A stretch of DNA of 64,000 nucleotides, from positions 2,196,501 through 2,260,500 of the forward strand of contig NZ_CP062253.1 in NCBI RefSeq assembly GCF_014863585.1, given 5' to 3'. The translations under genes and the position numbers were made by a program. Of this stretch, positions 1 through 7,394 are shown piece by piece (the stretch's first letter is position 1; the number at the start of each line of letters is the position of its first letter). This DNA comes from Pseudomonas gozinkensis. GTDB lineage: Bacteria > Pseudomonadota > Gammaproteobacteria > Pseudomonadales > Pseudomonadaceae. The notes beneath the pieces are model-generated. The model searched no databases, was not told the DNA's origin, and saw only the letters and a program-made list of their open reading frames with translations.

Positions 1-1
1 T

Positions 2-538
2 GTGGTCATGAACCAGCCAGAGGGCAGCTGGACGGCGCGCACTCACCGCTTGAGCCTGGTGACCATTGACGACGTGCGTTACATCACCGACGTCGGCTTC
101 GGCGGCATGGTGCCGACCGCGCCGCTGTTGCTCGATACAGAAGCCGAGCAATCCACGCCGCACGAACCGTATCGCATCGAAGTGCAGGCCGATGGCTACA
201 TGCTGCGGGCCAGGGTCGCCGGCGAATGGAGGCCGATGTACCTGTTCGACCTGCAACGTCAGGAAGACATCGATTACACCCTCGGCAACTGGTACGTCTC
301 GACTCACCCGGACTCGCCATTTGCCCAGCGCCTTATGGTCGCGCGTACCGGCGACGGCTGGCGACGCACACTGAACAACGGCAGTTTCGCCATCCACCGC
401 ATCGGTGCCGAGAGCGAGCGGCGTGAAGTGATGGATGTCGATGAACTGATCGAACTGCTGGAAAAGGAGTTCGGCCTGAGCTTGCCGCACCAGCCCGGTG
501 CGCGCGAGGCGCTGGCGCGCTTGATTCAGCCGGTTTGA
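2..538 (+). CDS. Arylamine N-acetyltransferase, C-terminal part (5' end outside window)
   Basis: This is the C-terminal part, about 178 residues, of an arylamine N-acetyltransferase, a cytosolic enzyme that moves an acetyl group from acetyl-CoA to aromatic amines and hydrazines. The His of the Cys-His-Asp triad is visible in ARTHRLSLV near the start, and the Asp in DVGFGG about 15 residues later. The catalytic Cys lies upstream of the window, so its presence cannot be checked. Whole family members have about 270-280 residues, so roughly 100 residues are missing because of the window edge, not because of damage. The reading frame is open to the first bases; the true start is not in this sequence. 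It ends in TGA and is followed by a convergent antitoxin gene. Confidence 0.9.
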   Translation: MVMNQPEGSWTARTHRLSLVTIDDVRYITDVGFGGMVPTAPLLLDTEAEQSTPHEPYRIEVQADGYMLRARVAGEWRPMYLFDLQRQEDIDYTLGNWYVSTHPDSPFAQRLMVARTGDGWRRTLNNGSFAIHRIGAESERREVMDVDELIELLEKEFGLSLPHQPGAREALARLIQPV

Positions 539-559
539 AACCTAAGGTTTTGCCTCCGG

Positions 560-871
560 CTACAGCACCCGCCGTATCTCGTTCACGGCTGCCGACAGTT
601 TTTTCTCGAGGCTCTTGAGGTCGGTAGCGGTGATGCCTTGCTTGAATTGTCCGCTGGAATGCTCGGGTTCATCGGTTGCGCCACGGCTGCCAAGCAATGC
701 GTGGCGCAGGGTGTTGTTGATTACCGTCTGATAGCCGTAGCCCTCGCTTTCAGCGGCCTCGCGCGCGGCTTCGATCACCGCGTCATCGAGCATGATGGTG
801 ATGCGGGTCTTGCCCTTGGCGGGCGCGATGGCGCCGCGTTTACCCTGGCTGAAATCGTATTCGTCCTTCAT
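560..871 (-). CDS. brnA: BrnA-family antitoxin (orphan)
   Basis: This 103-residue protein resembles BrnA, the DNA-binding antitoxin of type II BrnT/BrnA toxin-antitoxin modules. It has the usual N-terminus MKDEYDFSQGKRGA, followed by a ribbon-helix-helix-like segment at residues 21-60 (KTRITIMLDDAVIEAAREAA, then YQTVINNTLRHAL). The tail from residue 62 is polar and ends in a predicted helix. The start has a good ribosome site (AGAGGTG) 5 bases upstream. In functional modules the toxin gene lies immediately upstream and overlaps the antitoxin ATG. Here only remnants of brnT remain, so the antitoxin is probably an orphan that may still act as a repressor. Family assignment is by recognition of sequence; activity is inferred. 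Confidence 0.8.
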   Translation of the reverse strand: MKDEYDFSQGKRGAIAPAKGKTRITIMLDDAVIEAAREAAESEGYGYQTVINNTLRHALLGSRGATDEPEHSSGQFKQGITATDLKSLEKKLSAAVNEIRRVL

Positions 872-965
872 TGATCACCTCTGCGCAAATTTGCCATCGC
901 TCGTCGGGCTCGAATGCGTTGGCAGCATTCTTGCTTTTGTCGAACTGAATCTTGAATGACTTCAT
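868..965 (-). pseudogene. brnT: Decayed brnT toxin gene
   Basis: Directly upstream of brnA are two short pieces that look like the two ends of BrnT, an RNase toxin of about 90 residues. From an ATG at 965 the frame reads MKSFKIQFDKSKNAANAF, like the BrnT N-terminus (FDPxKNxxN). In a different frame, from about 915 to a TGA at 870-868, it reads IRARRAMANLRRGDQ, like the BrnT C-terminus (ARRA...ERR). That TGA overlaps the brnA ATG as ATGA, the normal junction for this module. About 50-60 codons between the pieces are missing and the frames do not match, so the toxin should be inactive. Read straight through, the first frame gives only 41 residues. Confidence 0.7.
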
Positions 966-1219
966 TATGCATACTTTATATGTATAAAAAGGGTGCGGCC
1001 GCGCCGTCGGTCGCCATGAACACTTCAGCCTAGGTGGATAAAACGTGAGGTTAGTTGACGATGTATTGCCGGATTTGTGGGGGATGAAAGCAGCGGGATA
1101 GAAGGTTGGGTGGCTAGCTAACCATTATGTGACTGATAAGTTGTATACAAGTCTATGGACATTTGTCCTGACTCTTGCATACAGTGTGCGCATAACAAAA
1201 ACCAGGGAACTCCCCCACC
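872..1219. other. Intergenic region with brnT remnant and divergent control regions
   Basis: Apart from the brnT remnant (868-965), this stretch holds an AT-rich patch at 966-990 that includes TATGCATA and TGTATA elements and would suit the old brnTA promoter and operator. It also holds the upstream region of the permease gene with a perfect palindrome at 1141-1150. I see no other gene in it. Confidence 0.5.
1141..1150 (+). promoter_or_regulatory. Palindromic operator upstream of the purine permease
   Basis: TTGTATACAA is a perfect 10-bp palindrome 70 bases before the permease ATG. It fits the TnGTnnnACnA pattern bound by GntR regulators of the FadR subfamily. A second short inverted repeat, GGAC-ATTT-GTCC, follows at 1157-1168. 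The regulator is not encoded nearby, so the assignment rests on motif form only. Confidence 0.4.
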
Positions 1220-2740
1220 ATGAAAACGCCCCATGTTTCACACCAACGGCCCGAGGACGAGAATCTCGGGGTCGGCGCGAATATGGCTTACGGCCTGCAA
1301 CACGTTCTGACCATGTATGGCGGTATCGTCGCGGTGCCGCTGATCATCGGTCAGGCCGCCGGGCTTTCGCCGGCGGACATCGGTCTGTTGATTGCTGCTT
1401 CATTGTTTGCGGGGGGGCTGGCCACGTTGCTGCAAACCCTGGGTTTACCGTTTTTCGGATGTCAGTTGCCGCTGGTGCAGGGCGTGTCGTTCTCCGGCGT
1501 TGCCACGATGGTGGCGATTGTCAGCAGTGGCGGGGAGGGCGGGTTCCAGTCGGTGCTTGGCGCCGTGATTGCGGCGTCGCTGATCGGCTTGCTGATCACG
1601 CCAGTGTTCTCGCGAATCACCAAGTTCTTCCCGCCGCTGGTCACGGGTATCGTGATCACCACCATCGGCCTGACGCTGATGCCGGTGGCCGCACGCTGGG
1701 CCATGGGCGGCAACAGTCACGCGCCTGATTTCGGCAGCATGCAGAACATCGGTCTGGCGGCGGTCACACTGGTGCTGGTGTTGCTGCTGAGCAAGGTCGG
1801 CAGCTCCACCATCTCGCGTCTGTCGATCCTGTTGGCCATGGTGATCGGCACCGTGCTGGCGGTGTTCCTCGGCATGGCGGACTTCTCCAGCGTCACCCAG
1901 GGCCCGATGTTCGGCTTCCCGACGCCGTTCCATTTCGGCATGCCGACCTTCCACTTCGCTGCGATCCTGTCGATGTGCATCGTGGTCATGGTGACCCTGG
2001 TGGAAACCTCGGCGGACATCCTGGCGGTCGGTGAAATCATCGGCACCAAGGTCGACTCCAAACGCCTGGGCAACGGCCTGCGGGCGGACATGCTGTCGAG
2101 CATGTTTGCACCGATCTTCGGCTCGTTCACCCAAAGCGCCTTCGCCCAGAACGTCGGGCTGGTGGCGGTGACCGGGATCAAGAGTCGTTATGTGGTGGCG
2201 ACCGGCGGTATCTTCCTGGTGATCCTCGGCTTGCTGCCGTTCATGGGCCGGGTCATCGCAGCCGTGCCAACCTCGGTACTCGGCGGCGCCGGTATCGTGC
2301 TGTTCGGCACCGTGGCAGCGAGTGGTATCCGTACGCTGTCCAAGGTCGATTACCGCAACAACGTCAACCTGATCATCGTCGCCACCTCGATCGGCTTCGG
2401 CATGATCCCGATTGCCGCACCAAACTTCTACGATCACTTCCCGAGCTGGTTCGCGACCATTTTCCATTCGGGCATCAGCTCGTCGGCGATCATGGCGATC
2501 CTGCTGAACCTGGCGTTCAACCACTTCACGGCGGGTAACTCGGACCAGCAGTCGGTGTTTGCGGCGGCAGAAGAGCGGACCCTGCGTTATCGCGATCTGG
2601 CCGCGCTGCGTGAAGGCGACTACTTCAGCGACGGCAAACTGCATGACTGCGACGGCAACGAAGTGCCGGTGATCGATCCGGATGCGGATCACGGTCATGG
2701 CGCACCGAAGGCACATGCCAAGAGCAGCGAGCACGTCTGA
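1220..2740 (+). CDS. NCS2-family nucleobase (xanthine/urate type) permease
   Basis: This 506-residue inner-membrane protein belongs to the nucleobase:cation symporter-2 family, which brings in purines such as xanthine or uric acid with protons. About 14 hydrophobic segments are visible from residue 20 to 440. The family motifs are present: the carboxylate-bearing stretch LVETSADILAVGEI near residues 259-272 and QNVGLVAVTGIKSR near 310-323, both in the purine rather than the uracil style. The C-terminus is hydrophilic and His/Asp rich (DPDADHGHGAPKAHA). The ATG at 1220 starts the conserved N-terminal segment. It stands alone with its own terminator. Which purine it carries cannot be told from sequence. 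Confidence 0.88.
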   Translation: MKTPHVSHQRPEDENLGVGANMAYGLQHVLTMYGGIVAVPLIIGQAAGLSPADIGLLIAASLFAGGLATLLQTLGLPFFGCQLPLVQGVSFSGVATMVAIVSSGGEGGFQSVLGAVIAASLIGLLITPVFSRITKFFPPLVTGIVITTIGLTLMPVAARWAMGGNSHAPDFGSMQNIGLAAVTLVLVLLLSKVGSSTISRLSILLAMVIGTVLAVFLGMADFSSVTQGPMFGFPTPFHFGMPTFHFAAILSMCIVVMVTLVETSADILAVGEIIGTKVDSKRLGNGLRADMLSSMFAPIFGSFTQSAFAQNVGLVAVTGIKSRYVVATGGIFLVILGLLPFMGRVIAAVPTSVLGGAGIVLFGTVAASGIRTLSKVDYRNNVNLIIVATSIGFGMIPIAAPNFYDHFPSWFATIFHSGISSSAIMAILLNLAFNHFTAGNSDQQSVFAAAEERTLRYRDLAALREGDYFSDGKLHDCDGNEVPVIDPDADHGHGAPKAHAKSSEHV

Positions 2741-2760
2741 CCGCTGTATGTGAATGAAAA

Positions 2761-2795
2761 GGGCCGATCAGTTGCGAAACTGATCGGCCCTTTTT
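2761..2795 (+). terminator. Rho-independent terminator of the purine permease
   Basis: A 13-bp perfect stem (2761-2773 with 2778-2790) with a GCGA loop is followed by TTTTT. It lies 20 bases after the permease stop codon. Confidence 0.9.
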
Positions 2796-2822
2796 CTATG
2801 GCGTCGCTTTTTTCAGCGCCCA

Positions 2823-2856
2823 CAAAAAAGCCCCTGAATCTTTCGATTCAGGGGCT
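2823..2856 (-). terminator. Terminator of tRNA-Asn
   Basis: A 12-bp perfect stem (2829-2840 with 2845-2856, loop TTTC) is preceded on the plus strand by a run of A, which reads as a U tract on the minus strand. It lies just downstream of the tRNA-Asn gene. Confidence 0.85.
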
Positions 2857-2863
2857 CTGTATT

Positions 2864-2939
<76 letters not shown>

Positions 2940-2949
2940 ATTGGTGCGT

Positions 2950-2977
2950 ATGTTACTGATTTAAAAAGACTAGTCAA
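2950..2977 (-). promoter_or_regulatory. Sigma-70 promoter of tRNA-Asn
   Basis: On the minus strand TTGACT (2977-2972) and TAACAT (2955-2950) are 16 bases apart, and the tRNA starts 11 bases after the -10 box. Confidence 0.7.
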
Positions 2978-3167
2978 GCGCCAGTTGTAAATTTTCTGGA
3001 AAGATCAGGACGGACGTTGGTCTATCGGCAATTGGCGGTTACCAGAACCGTAGCAGAGGTCTACCATGGCCGCCCGGAAGTGGTCACACGCGCTGCCGGC
3101 CATTCGCCGAAAAGGTACGCGCCATGAATAGCCCCATCCTCACCCGTCGTCCTGTCGAGGTGTTCGC

Positions 3168-3398
3168 ATGAGCACCGCACAGATCAGCCTGCCCAAAGGC
3201 GTCGGCCCACACGCCGAAAAGCTTTTCGACGCGATCACCCAGGCCGCCACGGTTGAAGAGCTGAACCGTGCAGGCGGCAAGGCCGAAGGTTTTGTCCTCG
3301 GTCTGGAAAGCACCAAGGCGATCAAGAGTCAGATCGCCGAATCGCTGTATGTTGTTTATGACGACGCAGCAACTCAGCGTGCAGCGGAACTGGCTTAA
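3168..3398 (+). CDS. Small conserved protein of unknown function
   Basis: This gene encodes 76 residues starting MSTAQISLPKGVGPHAEKLF. The start has a GAGGTG ribosome site 8 bases upstream. The protein is soluble, with alternating helical stretches (residues 13-32 and 40-75) and no signal or membrane segment. I recognise no domain; the sequence looks like a small protein found next to the aminotransferase/uvrB block in other pseudomonads, from memory. Its stop codon overlaps that of the convergent gene in the shared bases TTAA (3395-3398), so the two transcripts must overlap. Confidence 0.7.
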   Translation: MSTAQISLPKGVGPHAEKLFDAITQAATVEELNRAGGKAEGFVLGLESTKAIKSQIAESLYVVYDDAATQRAAELA

Positions 3399-3595
3399 CC
3401 GCCGAACGTGAAGGTGCCGAGCATCAGTTTGGCGTACAGCATCGTCGCGCCCAGTTGCACCAGCCACAGCGCCAGCCCGCCGAGAAACACCCCGGTCGCG
3501 ACTTGCAGCACCAGGTTGTTGCCGCGTTTGGCCGGGGTGCGGGGGATGAAGTCATCCAGATCGTCGCGGTCGGCGCGCAGGTCATCGTTTTTCAT
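3395..3595 (-). CDS. Small single-pass membrane protein of unknown function
   Basis: The 66-residue product has a charged N-terminus (MKNDDLRADRDDLDDFIPR, residues 1-19) and one hydrophobic segment at about residues 33-55 (VATGVFLGGLALWLVQLGAT), ending FTFGG. I chose the ATG at 3595 and not an upstream one at 3658 because an AGAGACG ribosome site lies just before it and the extra 21 residues look like untranslated leader. It is convergent with the small gene at 3168 and shares its last bases with it. Function is unknown; it is probably an inner-membrane protein with a cytosolic acidic head. Confidence 0.65.
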   Translation of the reverse strand: MKNDDLRADRDDLDDFIPRTPAKRGNNLVLQVATGVFLGGLALWLVQLGATMLYAKLMLGTFTFGG

Positions 3596-3706
3596 GTCGT
3601 CTCTCTGAAATATCGTCTGTGTGCAGTCTAGAGGGTATGGCGGCTTTTCTTCAGACAAATAAAAACGGGAAGCCCGAAGGCTTCCCGTTTTCAGTGCAGC
3701 GCCGGA

Positions 3707-4903
3707 TCAGATGACCTGAACGATGGCGTCCGTCACGGCTTCGATATTGCTCTGGTTCAGCGCGGCGACGCAGATGCGGCCGGTGTCCAGGGCGTAGATG
3801 CCGAACTCGTTGCGCAGGCGGTGAACCTGTTCGGTGGTCAGTCCGGAGTAGGAGAACATGCCGCGCTGACGACCGACGAAGCTGAAGTCACGCTGCGGGG
3901 CTTTCTTCGCCAGCAGAGCAACCATCTGGTCGCGCATGCCGCGAATGCGCAGGCGCATTTCAGCCAGTTCGGCTTCCCACTGGGCGCGCAGTTCCGGGCT
4001 GTTCAGTACGGCGGCAACGATGCTTGCACCGTGGGTCGGCGGGTTGGAGTAGTTGGTGCGGATCACGCGTTTGACTTGCGACAGGACGCGGGCGCTTTCT
4101 TCTTTCGATTCGCTGACGATCGACAGCGCACCGACGCGCTCGCCGTACAGCGAGAACGACTTGGAGAACGAGCTCGACACGAAGAAGGTCAGGCCGGATT
4201 CAGCGAACAGACGCACGGCAGCGGCGTCTTCGGCGATGCCGTCACCGAAACCCTGGTAAGCCATGTCGAGGAACGGCACGTGACCTTTGGCCTTGACCGC
4301 TTCCAGCACGTTGTTCCAGTCCGCCGGGCTCAGGTCGACGCCGGTCGGGTTGTGGCAGCAGGCGTGCAGCACGATGATCGAGCCGTTCGGCAGGGCGTTG
4401 AGGTCTTCGAGCAGGCCGGCACGGTTCACGTCGTGGGTGGCGGCGTCGTAGTAGCGGTAGTTCTGCACCGGGAAACCGGCGGTTTCGAACAGCGCGCGGT
4501 GGTTTTCCCAGCTCGGGTCGCTGATCGCCACAACGGCGTTCGGCAGCAGTTGCTTGAGGAAGTCGGCACCGATTTTCAGTGCGCCGGTACCGCCGACGGC
4601 CTGGGTGGTGACAACGCGGCCAGCAGCCAGCAGCGGCGAATCGTTGCCGAACAGCAGCTTTTGCACGGCCTGGTCGTAGGCAGCGATGCCGTCGATTGGC
4701 AGGTAGCCGCGGGAAGCGTGCTGAGCGGCGCGAATGGTTTCGGCTTCGATGACGGCGCGCAGGAGTGGAATTCGCCCCTCTTCGTTGCAGTACACACCCA
4801 CCCCGAGGTTGACCTTATTGGTCCGGGTATCGGCGTTGAATGCTTCGTTGAGGCCCAGGATTGGATCGCGGGGTGCCATTTCGACAGCGGAGAACAGGCT
4901 CAT
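3707..4903 (-). CDS. tyrB: Aromatic/aspartate amino acid aminotransferase
   Basis: The 398-residue product is a fold-type I PLP enzyme of the AspC/TyrB branch. It moves the amino group of aspartate or aromatic amino acids to 2-oxoglutarate in the cytosol. The PLP lysine sits in SSSFSKSFSLYGERVG near residue 247, the substrate-binding motif HACCHNPTGVD near 190, and the C-terminal Arg region in FSYSGLT. The length matches the family (396-400). I use the ATG at 4903 (MSLFSAVEMAPRDPI), where homology begins; a longer reading frame upstream adds 33 non-homologous residues. It is divergent from uvrB. Aromatic against aspartate preference is not certain. Confidence 0.88.
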   Translation of the reverse strand: MSLFSAVEMAPRDPILGLNEAFNADTRTNKVNLGVGVYCNEEGRIPLLRAVIEAETIRAAQHASRGYLPIDGIAAYDQAVQKLLFGNDSPLLAAGRVVTTQAVGGTGALKIGADFLKQLLPNAVVAISDPSWENHRALFETAGFPVQNYRYYDAATHDVNRAGLLEDLNALPNGSIIVLHACCHNPTGVDLSPADWNNVLEAVKAKGHVPFLDMAYQGFGDGIAEDAAAVRLFAESGLTFFVSSSFSKSFSLYGERVGALSIVSESKEESARVLSQVKRVIRTNYSNPPTHGASIVAAVLNSPELRAQWEAELAEMRLRIRGMRDQMVALLAKKAPQRDFSFVGRQRGMFSYSGLTTEQVHRLRNEFGIYALDTGRICVAALNQSNIEAVTDAIVQVI

Positions 4904-5239
4904 TTTTACGGCAGCTCTATTGGAGAGTGGAGGGACGTGTGGCGCTCCAGCCGAATGCACTAGAGCGGTGCACAAACGGGGAGCTAGTATAGAGGCCATC
5001 ATCGATCAATGGCGACAGGCGAATCGGCTTTTAAGGTAAGTTTTTCCGATTATTTCTCGACCGTTAGTCGAATGAACCTGTCGGAGACTTTACCGGATGT
5101 AGGACGTTTGCCTTGAAAGGCGAGGCAATCGGCTCCACATTCAGCACAATCTTCGTTTTTCCTTGCGCGACATCGGTCGTTTGCGGTCTTTCTCGTGGTG
5201 CTGCGGTTTGCCCGCAGCGTTGCGATTCCAGAGGTGTTT
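4904..5239. other. Divergent intergenic region, aminotransferase / uvrB
   Basis: This 336-bp region must hold promoters for both flanking genes. A possible minus-strand -10 box TATACT lies at 4991-4986. No LexA-type CTG-N10-CAG box was seen, so uvrB does not look SOS-controlled here. No other gene was found. Confidence 0.5.
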
Positions 5240-7255
5240 ATGTCTGAATTCCAGCTCGTCACCCGTTTCGACCCCGCCGGCGATCAACCCGAAGCCATTC
5301 GCCAGATGGTCGAAGGCATCGAAGCCGGGCTGGCGCACCAGACGCTGCTCGGGGTGACCGGGTCGGGCAAGACCTTCAGCATCGCCAACGTGATCGCCCA
5401 GGTGCAGCGTCCGACCCTGGTGCTGGCGCCGAACAAGACCCTGGCCGCGCAGTTGTACGGCGAGTTCAAGTCGTTCTTCCCGAACAACGCCGTCGAGTAC
5501 TTCGTTTCCTACTACGACTACTACCAGCCCGAAGCCTACGTGCCGTCGTCCGACACCTTCATCGAGAAAGATGCGTCGATCAACGACCACATCGAGCAGA
5601 TGCGTCTGTCTGCGACCAAGGCATTGCTCGAGCGCAAGGACGCGATCATCGTCACCACGGTGTCGTGCATCTACGGTCTGGGCAGCCCGGAAACTTATTT
5701 GAAAATGGTCTTGCACGTCGATCGCGGCGACAAGCTTGATCAGCGTGCGCTGGTGCGGCGCCTGGCCGACCTGCAATACACCCGCAACGACATGGATTTC
5801 GCCCGTGCGACCTTCCGGGTGCGCGGCGATGTGATCGACATTTACCCGGCGGAGTCCGACCTGGAAGCAATCCGCATCGAGTTGTTCGATGACGAAGTAG
5901 AGAGTATTTCCGCGTTCGACCCGCTGACCGGCGAAGTCATCCGCAAGCTGCCGCGCTTCACGTTCTACCCGAAGAGCCACTACGTGACGCCCCGGGAAAC
6001 CCTGCTCGACGCCATCGAGGGGATCAAGGTCGAGTTGCAGGAGCGCCTGGAATACCTGCGCAACAACAACAAACTGGTCGAGGCCCAGCGCCTGGAGCAG
6101 CGCACCCGGTTCGACCTGGAGATGATCCTCGAACTCGGCTACTGCAACGGCATCGAAAACTACTCGCGCTACCTGTCCGGGCGCCCGGCCGGTGCGGCGC
6201 CACCGACGCTTTACGATTACCTGCCGGCTGACGCTTTGTTGGTGATCGACGAATCTCACGTCAGCGTCCCGCAAGTCGGCGCGATGTATAAGGGCGACCG
6301 TTCTCGCAAAGAAACCCTTGTGGAATACGGCTTCCGACTGCCCTCGGCGCTGGACAACCGGCCGATGCGCTTCGACGAGTGGGAAGGGGTGAGCCCGCAG
6401 ACGATTTTCGTCTCGGCCACGCCCGGCAACTACGAAGCCGAACACGCCGGCCGGGTGATCGAGCAAGTGGTGCGCCCGACCGGTCTGGTCGACCCGCAGG
6501 TTGAAGTGCGCCCGGCGCTGACTCAGGTTGACGATCTGCTCTCGGAAATCACCAAGCGTGTGGCGGTGGAGGAGCGAGTGCTGGTCACCACGCTGACCAA
6601 GCGCATGGCCGAAGACCTGACCGATTACCTGGCCGATCACGGTGTGCGCGTGCGTTATCTGCACTCTGACATCGACACCGTCGAGCGGGTCGAAATCATC
6701 CGCGACCTGCGCCTCGGCACGTTCGATGTGCTGGTGGGTATCAACCTGCTGCGTGAAGGCCTGGACATGCCGGAAGTGTCGCTGGTGGCGATTCTCGATG
6801 CGGACAAGGAAGGCTTCCTGCGTTCCGAGCGTTCGCTGATCCAGACCATCGGCCGTGCGGCGCGTAACCTCAATGGCCGGGCGATTCTCTACGCGGATCG
6901 CATCACCGGTTCGATGGAGCGGGCGATTGGCGAAACCGAGCGCCGTCGCGACAAGCAGATCGCCTTCAACCTGGCCAACGGCATCACGCCGAAGGGTGTG
7001 TTCAAGGACGTCGCCGACATCATGGAAGGCGCCACCGTGCCCGGTTCGCGCAGCAAGAAGCGCAAAGGCATGGCCAAGGCCGCCGAAGAGAACGCCAAGT
7101 ACGAAGCCGAACTGCGCTCGCCGAGCGAGATCACCAAGCGCATCCGCCAACTGGAAGAGAAGATGTACCAGCTGGCCCGCGACCTGGAGTTCGAAGCAGC
7201 GGCGCAGATGCGCGACGAAATCGCCAAGCTGCGTGAGCGTCTGTTGGCCGTCTGA
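5240..7255 (+). CDS. uvrB: UvrABC excinuclease subunit B
   Basis: UvrB (671 residues) is the damage-verifying helicase-like subunit of nucleotide excision repair; it is loaded by UvrA and then recruits UvrC to cut. Visible features are Walker A ([14 protein letters not shown], near residue 39-52), the beta-hairpin that clamps DNA ([21 protein letters not shown] region, about 92-112), Walker B DEXH-type ([10 protein letters not shown], near 337), helicase motif VI (QTIGRAARN, near 540), and the C-terminal UVR domain (residues 632-667) that binds UvrC. The start at 5240 has an AGAGGTG site and opens the standard [10 protein letters not shown]; a longer frame upstream is not homologous. Length and motifs are complete. 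Confidence 0.98.
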   Translation: MSEFQLVTRFDPAGDQPEAIRQMVEGIEAGLAHQTLLGVTGSGKTFSIANVIAQVQRPTLVLAPNKTLAAQLYGEFKSFFPNNAVEYFVSYYDYYQPEAYVPSSDTFIEKDASINDHIEQMRLSATKALLERKDAIIVTTVSCIYGLGSPETYLKMVLHVDRGDKLDQRALVRRLADLQYTRNDMDFARATFRVRGDVIDIYPAESDLEAIRIELFDDEVESISAFDPLTGEVIRKLPRFTFYPKSHYVTPRETLLDAIEGIKVELQERLEYLRNNNKLVEAQRLEQRTRFDLEMILELGYCNGIENYSRYLSGRPAGAAPPTLYDYLPADALLVIDESHVSVPQVGAMYKGDRSRKETLVEYGFRLPSALDNRPMRFDEWEGVSPQTIFVSATPGNYEAEHAGRVIEQVVRPTGLVDPQVEVRPALTQVDDLLSEITKRVAVEERVLVTTLTKRMAEDLTDYLADHGVRVRYLHSDIDTVERVEIIRDLRLGTFDVLVGINLLREGLDMPEVSLVAILDADKEGFLRSERSLIQTIGRAARNLNGRAILYADRITGSMERAIGETERRRDKQIAFNLANGITPKGVFKDVADIMEGATVPGSRSKKRKGMAKAAEENAKYEAELRSPSEITKRIRQLEEKMYQLARDLEFEAAAQMRDEIAKLRERLLAV

Positions 7256-7272
7256 TCTCTATCGCCTGATCT

Positions 7273-7375
7273 GGCCCTATCGCTGGCAAGCCAGCTCCCA
7301 CAGGTTACTTTGGTGTTCACACGTTTTGTGTACGCCATCAATCCCTGTGGGAGCTGGCTTGCCAGCGATAGGGCC
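7273..7375. repeat. REPIN (paired inverted REP elements)
   Basis: Two 32-bp arms (7273-7304 and 7344-7375) are perfect inverted copies of each other, each containing GCTGGCAAGCCAGCTCCCAC. They are separated by 39 bases. This is the arrangement of paired REP sequences (REPINs) common in P. fluorescens intergenic DNA. It lies between the convergent ends of uvrB and the efflux gene, where it may also end or protect transcripts. Confidence 0.85.
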
Positions 7376-7394
7376 GGTGCATGCACCGCAAAAA

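Noticed and set aside
840..965. Real 41-codon gene upstream of brnA
   Set aside because: Only the first 18 codons look like BrnT; the frame then runs out of phase and ends inside brnA, so it is better read as a decayed gene.
1445..2734. Minus-strand open frame of 429 codons opposite the purine permease
   Set aside because: Antisense shadow; His/Arg/Gln-rich translation typical of reversed membrane-protein codons.
4904..5239. SOS box upstream of uvrB
   Set aside because: I searched for CTG-N10-CAG and found none in the intergenic region.
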